Assembly: GCA_030628805.1 (NCBI GenBank)
Contig: DAOVQG010000234.1
Span: 1 to 7,530, forward strand
Source of the DNA: JAGMDK01 sp023128695
GTDB taxonomy: Bacteria > Planctomycetota > Phycisphaerae > UBA1845 > Fen-1342
DNA: 7,530 bases
Direction of reading: 5' to 3'
The notes under the pieces: generated by a model
What the model saw: only the letters and a program-made list of their open reading frames with translations
Told to the model about the DNA's origin: nothing
Database searches by the model: none
Shown here: piece after piece, positions 6,280-7,530 of the stretch
How the letters are laid out: the number at the start of each line of letters is the position of its first letter
How positions within the stretch are numbered: the first letter of the stretch is position 1
Position numbers and translations under genes: made by a program

Positions 6280-6753
6280 TCATTCCTCGTAGTCCCACAG
6301 TATGTCCGGCGTCACAATCTGTGGCGGGACGTATCCGACCCGCCGACAAATGACCCGCAGATGTTCGAGTTTGTTCGCGTTGGCCAGATGCCGGACGTTC
6401 CAGGTCAGCATGTACTCTATGCCGTGAACGGTCGCCACCGCCACGTGAATCGCGTCGCCGGCAACCGGTCCGGGCATCACTTTCTCACGCACCAGGATCT
6501 TCGCGAGCCCGCGGACGTCTTCGCTCGTGGACAAGAGCGGAATCCCATGAATCAACGCAATCGCGTCAGCGCGGTGTCGGAAGCCCGGGTGCGACAACTC
6601 CGCCAGAACCTCTTCCGACACGAATAGCTCGTGTTTGCCCCGCTGCTCCTTCCACCAGGTGGCGCTCACTTGCCGCCGATACGCGCTCGCCGTGTCGTTT
6701 CGGTCGGTCACGGTAGCGCTGACAAAGCTGGTTTCCAAATACACCCGTGCCAT
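6280..6753 (-). CDS. VapC-like PIN-domain protein, probable RNase toxin
   Basis: A 157-residue single PIN domain, normal length for VapC-type ribonucleases that cut RNA using a metal held by acidic residues. Visible landmarks in order: E7 in YLETSFVSA, where most PIN proteins have Asp; E48 in VSEEVLAEL; D100 in GDAIHVAVA; and N119 in LTWNVRHLAN at the position of the last acidic or polar residue. This E7/D100/TWN variant is typical of a recognised PIN subgroup, so it is not evidence of inactivation. The start at ATG 6753 is preceded by AGGAAGG four bases upstream. The gene is followed at two bases by a small putative antitoxin, giving a toxin-first order. Target RNA is unknown. Confidence 0.88.
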   Translation of the reverse strand: MARVYLETSFVSATVTDRNDTASAYRRQVSATWWKEQRGKHELFVSEEVLAELSHPGFRHRADAIALIHGIPLLSTSEDVRGLAKILVREKVMPGPVAGDAIHVAVATVHGIEYMLTWNVRHLANANKLEHLRVICRRVGYVPPQIVTPDILWDYEE

Positions 6754-6876
6754 GACGCCTTCCTAAACGGCAGCTATGTAGGATCATCTGGCTTTGTAAT
6801 CCGCCATCCTATCAAAAAAGGTTCGCAGCAGCGAGACACCCGTGGGACTGAGGCATCCTGCGATAACCACGCAAGA

Positions 6877-6893
6877 TGCCTGTGCCACAGGCA
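6877..6893. repeat. Short palindrome between two small-gene units
   Basis: TGCCTGT (6877-6883) and ACAGGCA (6887-6893) are perfect reverse complements around GCC. It lies in the 216 bases between the PIN gene and the 6970-7170 gene, which otherwise hold no supported gene. Its role is unknown; it could end transcription of the upstream small gene, but no T-run is present. Confidence 0.6.
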
Positions 6894-6969
6894 CAGCCCT
6901 ATGTCGGCTAGACCGTCAGGGGCGCGTCCAAACGTCCGATACGCAACTCGCGGGCCGACGGCTCGGGGC

Positions 6970-7170
6970 TTACGACGGAGCCGGTCCCAGGCCTGCGCGG
7001 CCTTTGATCGACTTCCACCACTGCCCCAGGGGACCCTCGTCGGCGGCCTGGCGGAAGTACTCGATCTCCTCTTCCGGAGACAGACCCTTGATCCGCTTAT
7101 AAATCCTAGACTGGGCGCGACGTTTGAACTCAATGCAGTCGAACTCTTTCGTTACCTCAGTCGTCTTCAT
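6970..7170 (-). CDS. Small protein, antitoxin-like family
   Basis: A 66-residue protein. MKTTEVTKEFDCIEFKRRAQ at the start and GLSPEEEIEYFRQAADEGPL (29-48) in the middle resemble a family of small proteins I associate with toxin-antitoxin loci in cyanobacteria and planctomycetes, with the pattern FDC(V/I)E(M/F)KRR then (M/L)(T/S)PEEE(I/L)xY. This is recognition, not a search. It is too short to hold an enzymatic domain. The ATG at 7170 has GAGG about 9 bases upstream, inside a hairpin. The PIN gene begins 216 bases downstream on the same strand, too far for tight coupling, so this may be an orphan antitoxin or part of a separate, decayed unit. The TAA stop lies next to GC-rich intergenic repeat-like sequence. 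Confidence 0.7.
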   Translation of the reverse strand: MKTTEVTKEFDCIEFKRRAQSRIYKRIKGLSPEEEIEYFRQAADEGPLGQWWKSIKGRAGLGPAPS

Positions 7171-7179
7171 CGAACCGCA

Positions 7180-7208
7180 CCTCTTGTGGGGAGACGATCG
7201 ACAAGAGG
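7180..7208 (-). promoter_or_regulatory. Hairpin over the ribosome binding site
   Basis: Arms CCTCTTGT (7180-7187) and ACAAGAGG (7201-7208) are perfect 8-bp reverse complements with a 13-base loop. In the minus-strand transcript the second arm reads ACAAGAGG, which contains the GAGG Shine-Dalgarno of the gene starting at 7170. The stem would hide this site, or as DNA the palindrome could be an operator for the encoded small protein. Both are inferences. Confidence 0.5.
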
Positions 7209-7234
7209 CCGAAGCCTGTTTGCAGATTCACCTG

Positions 7235-7263
7235 ATTATACGCACGCATCTTATCGACGCGAA
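7235..7263 (-). promoter_or_regulatory. Putative promoter with perfect -10 for the 66-residue gene
   Basis: On the minus strand TATAAT lies at 7235-7240, a perfect -10. The hexamer 17 bases upstream (7258-7263, TTCGCG) matches the -35 poorly, so an activator or another factor may be needed. The start would give a leader of about 58 bases that includes the hairpin at 7180-7208. Confidence 0.4.
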
Positions 7264-7282
7264 CGATGTGTCTGATGCTTGA

Positions 7283-7310
7283 CCCAGGGCTCGCTGCGCT
7301 TCGCCCTGGG
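7283..7310. repeat. Inverted repeat CCCAGGGC / GCCCTGGG
   Basis: Perfect 8-bp arms at 7283-7290 and 7303-7310 enclose 12 bases; the right arm is followed by CTTTATT on the plus strand. The motif ACCCAGGGC...GCCCTGGGCTTTATTCCGTCG is one I recognise as frequent between planctomycete genes, probably a dispersed palindrome, and could also act as a weak terminator. Confidence 0.7.
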
Positions 7311-7327
7311 CTTTATTCCGTCGTCCG

Positions 7328-7377
7328 CTCCGCGGACTTCCGATGATCGTCCTCCCCTCCGCGGACTTCCGAAGATC
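7328..7377. repeat. Spaced 21-bp direct repeat
   Basis: Copies at 7328-7348 and 7357-7377 match at 20 of 21 bases, sharing CTCCGCGGACTTCCGA and ending GATC, with T or A as the only difference. Each contains the palindrome CCGCGG. No function is evident. Confidence 0.8.
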
Positions 7378-7461
7378 CTTGCAACGGCCCGCCTCGTGAA
7401 CCGCCAAACAAGGGGGTGTGACAGAAACTGCGGGCATCTCGTGCTCGCGCGATAGCCGAAT

Positions 7462-7487
7462 CTGGCCCGTAGCGGTAGCCGGGCCAG
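7462..7487. repeat. Perfect hairpin CTGGCCCG / CGGGCCAG
   Basis: Perfect 8-bp arms at 7462-7469 and 7480-7487 with a 10-base loop TAGCGGTAGC. GC-rich and without a T-run; likely another dispersed palindrome. Confidence 0.7.
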
Positions 7488-7530
7488 TGGCGCGATCCCC
7501 GGCTCGCGCCGTGTCTTTGAACAGAACCCC

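Larger units (their letters stand above)
7264..7530. other. Non-coding right end, repeat-rich
   Basis: No gene is supported to the window edge. Content is three repeat structures: an inverted repeat (7283-7310), a spaced direct repeat (7328-7377) and a hairpin (7462-7487). A gene may begin beyond the window. Confidence 0.55.

Noticed and set aside
6631..7275. 214-codon plus-strand frame
   Set aside because: It lies opposite the start of the PIN gene and the whole small gene at 6970-7170, crosses palindromic DNA, and is low in recognisable structure.

Overview
The window looks like part of a GC-rich bacterial chromosome, most likely a planctomycete, probably an environmental or metagenome-derived genome. 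Two things point there, both from recognition and not from a search. One is a large glutamine-rich, membrane-anchored coiled-coil protein of a type typical of planctomycetes. The other is the intergenic DNA, which is crowded with short GC-rich palindromes and tandem repeats (for example GGGTGGCACGGCCGTG, CCCAGGGC...GCCCTGGG, TCAGAGCCGCGACCGTGAGG). No rRNA, tRNA, CRISPR array or intact insertion sequence was found.

Layout. Positions 1-309 are non-coding, with a hairpin and a 22-bp tandem duplication. At 310-777 on the plus strand is a small membrane-anchored coiled-coil protein whose 3' end looks frameshifted (the apparent true stop is at 698-700 in another frame). It converges on a 605-residue minus-strand protein (881-2698), and a 28-bp-arm inverted repeat lies between the two stops. 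The large gene has a good Shine-Dalgarno and a plausible sigma70-type promoter. Positions 2777-3153 are non-coding and repeat-rich.

Positions 3154-5383 hold a two-gene minus-strand operon: a 510-residue protein I do not recognise, then a Nudix hydrolase whose start codon overlaps the first gene's stop by 8 bp. Upstream, in about 690 bp of non-coding DNA, is a six-unit array with an exact 22-bp period (5571-5702) and a separate mobile-type inverted repeat (5853-5936). This operon with its upstream array is the best candidate for an undescribed system.

Positions 6077-7170 are a toxin-antitoxin-like islet, all on the minus strand: a 66-residue small protein (6970-7170) with a hairpin over its ribosome binding site, a VapC-like PIN-domain protein (6280-6753), and a 66-residue putative antitoxin (6077-6277) two bases after it. 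The right end (7264-7530) is non-coding and carries three further repeats.

How the genes work together: the PIN protein and the small gene behind it are probably a co-translated toxin-antitoxin pair in toxin-first order. The Nudix enzyme and the 510-residue protein are almost certainly made together, and the Nudix partner suggests nucleotide or ADP-ribose chemistry, but the function of the pair is unknown. The two plus/minus genes at the left end show no functional link beyond convergence.
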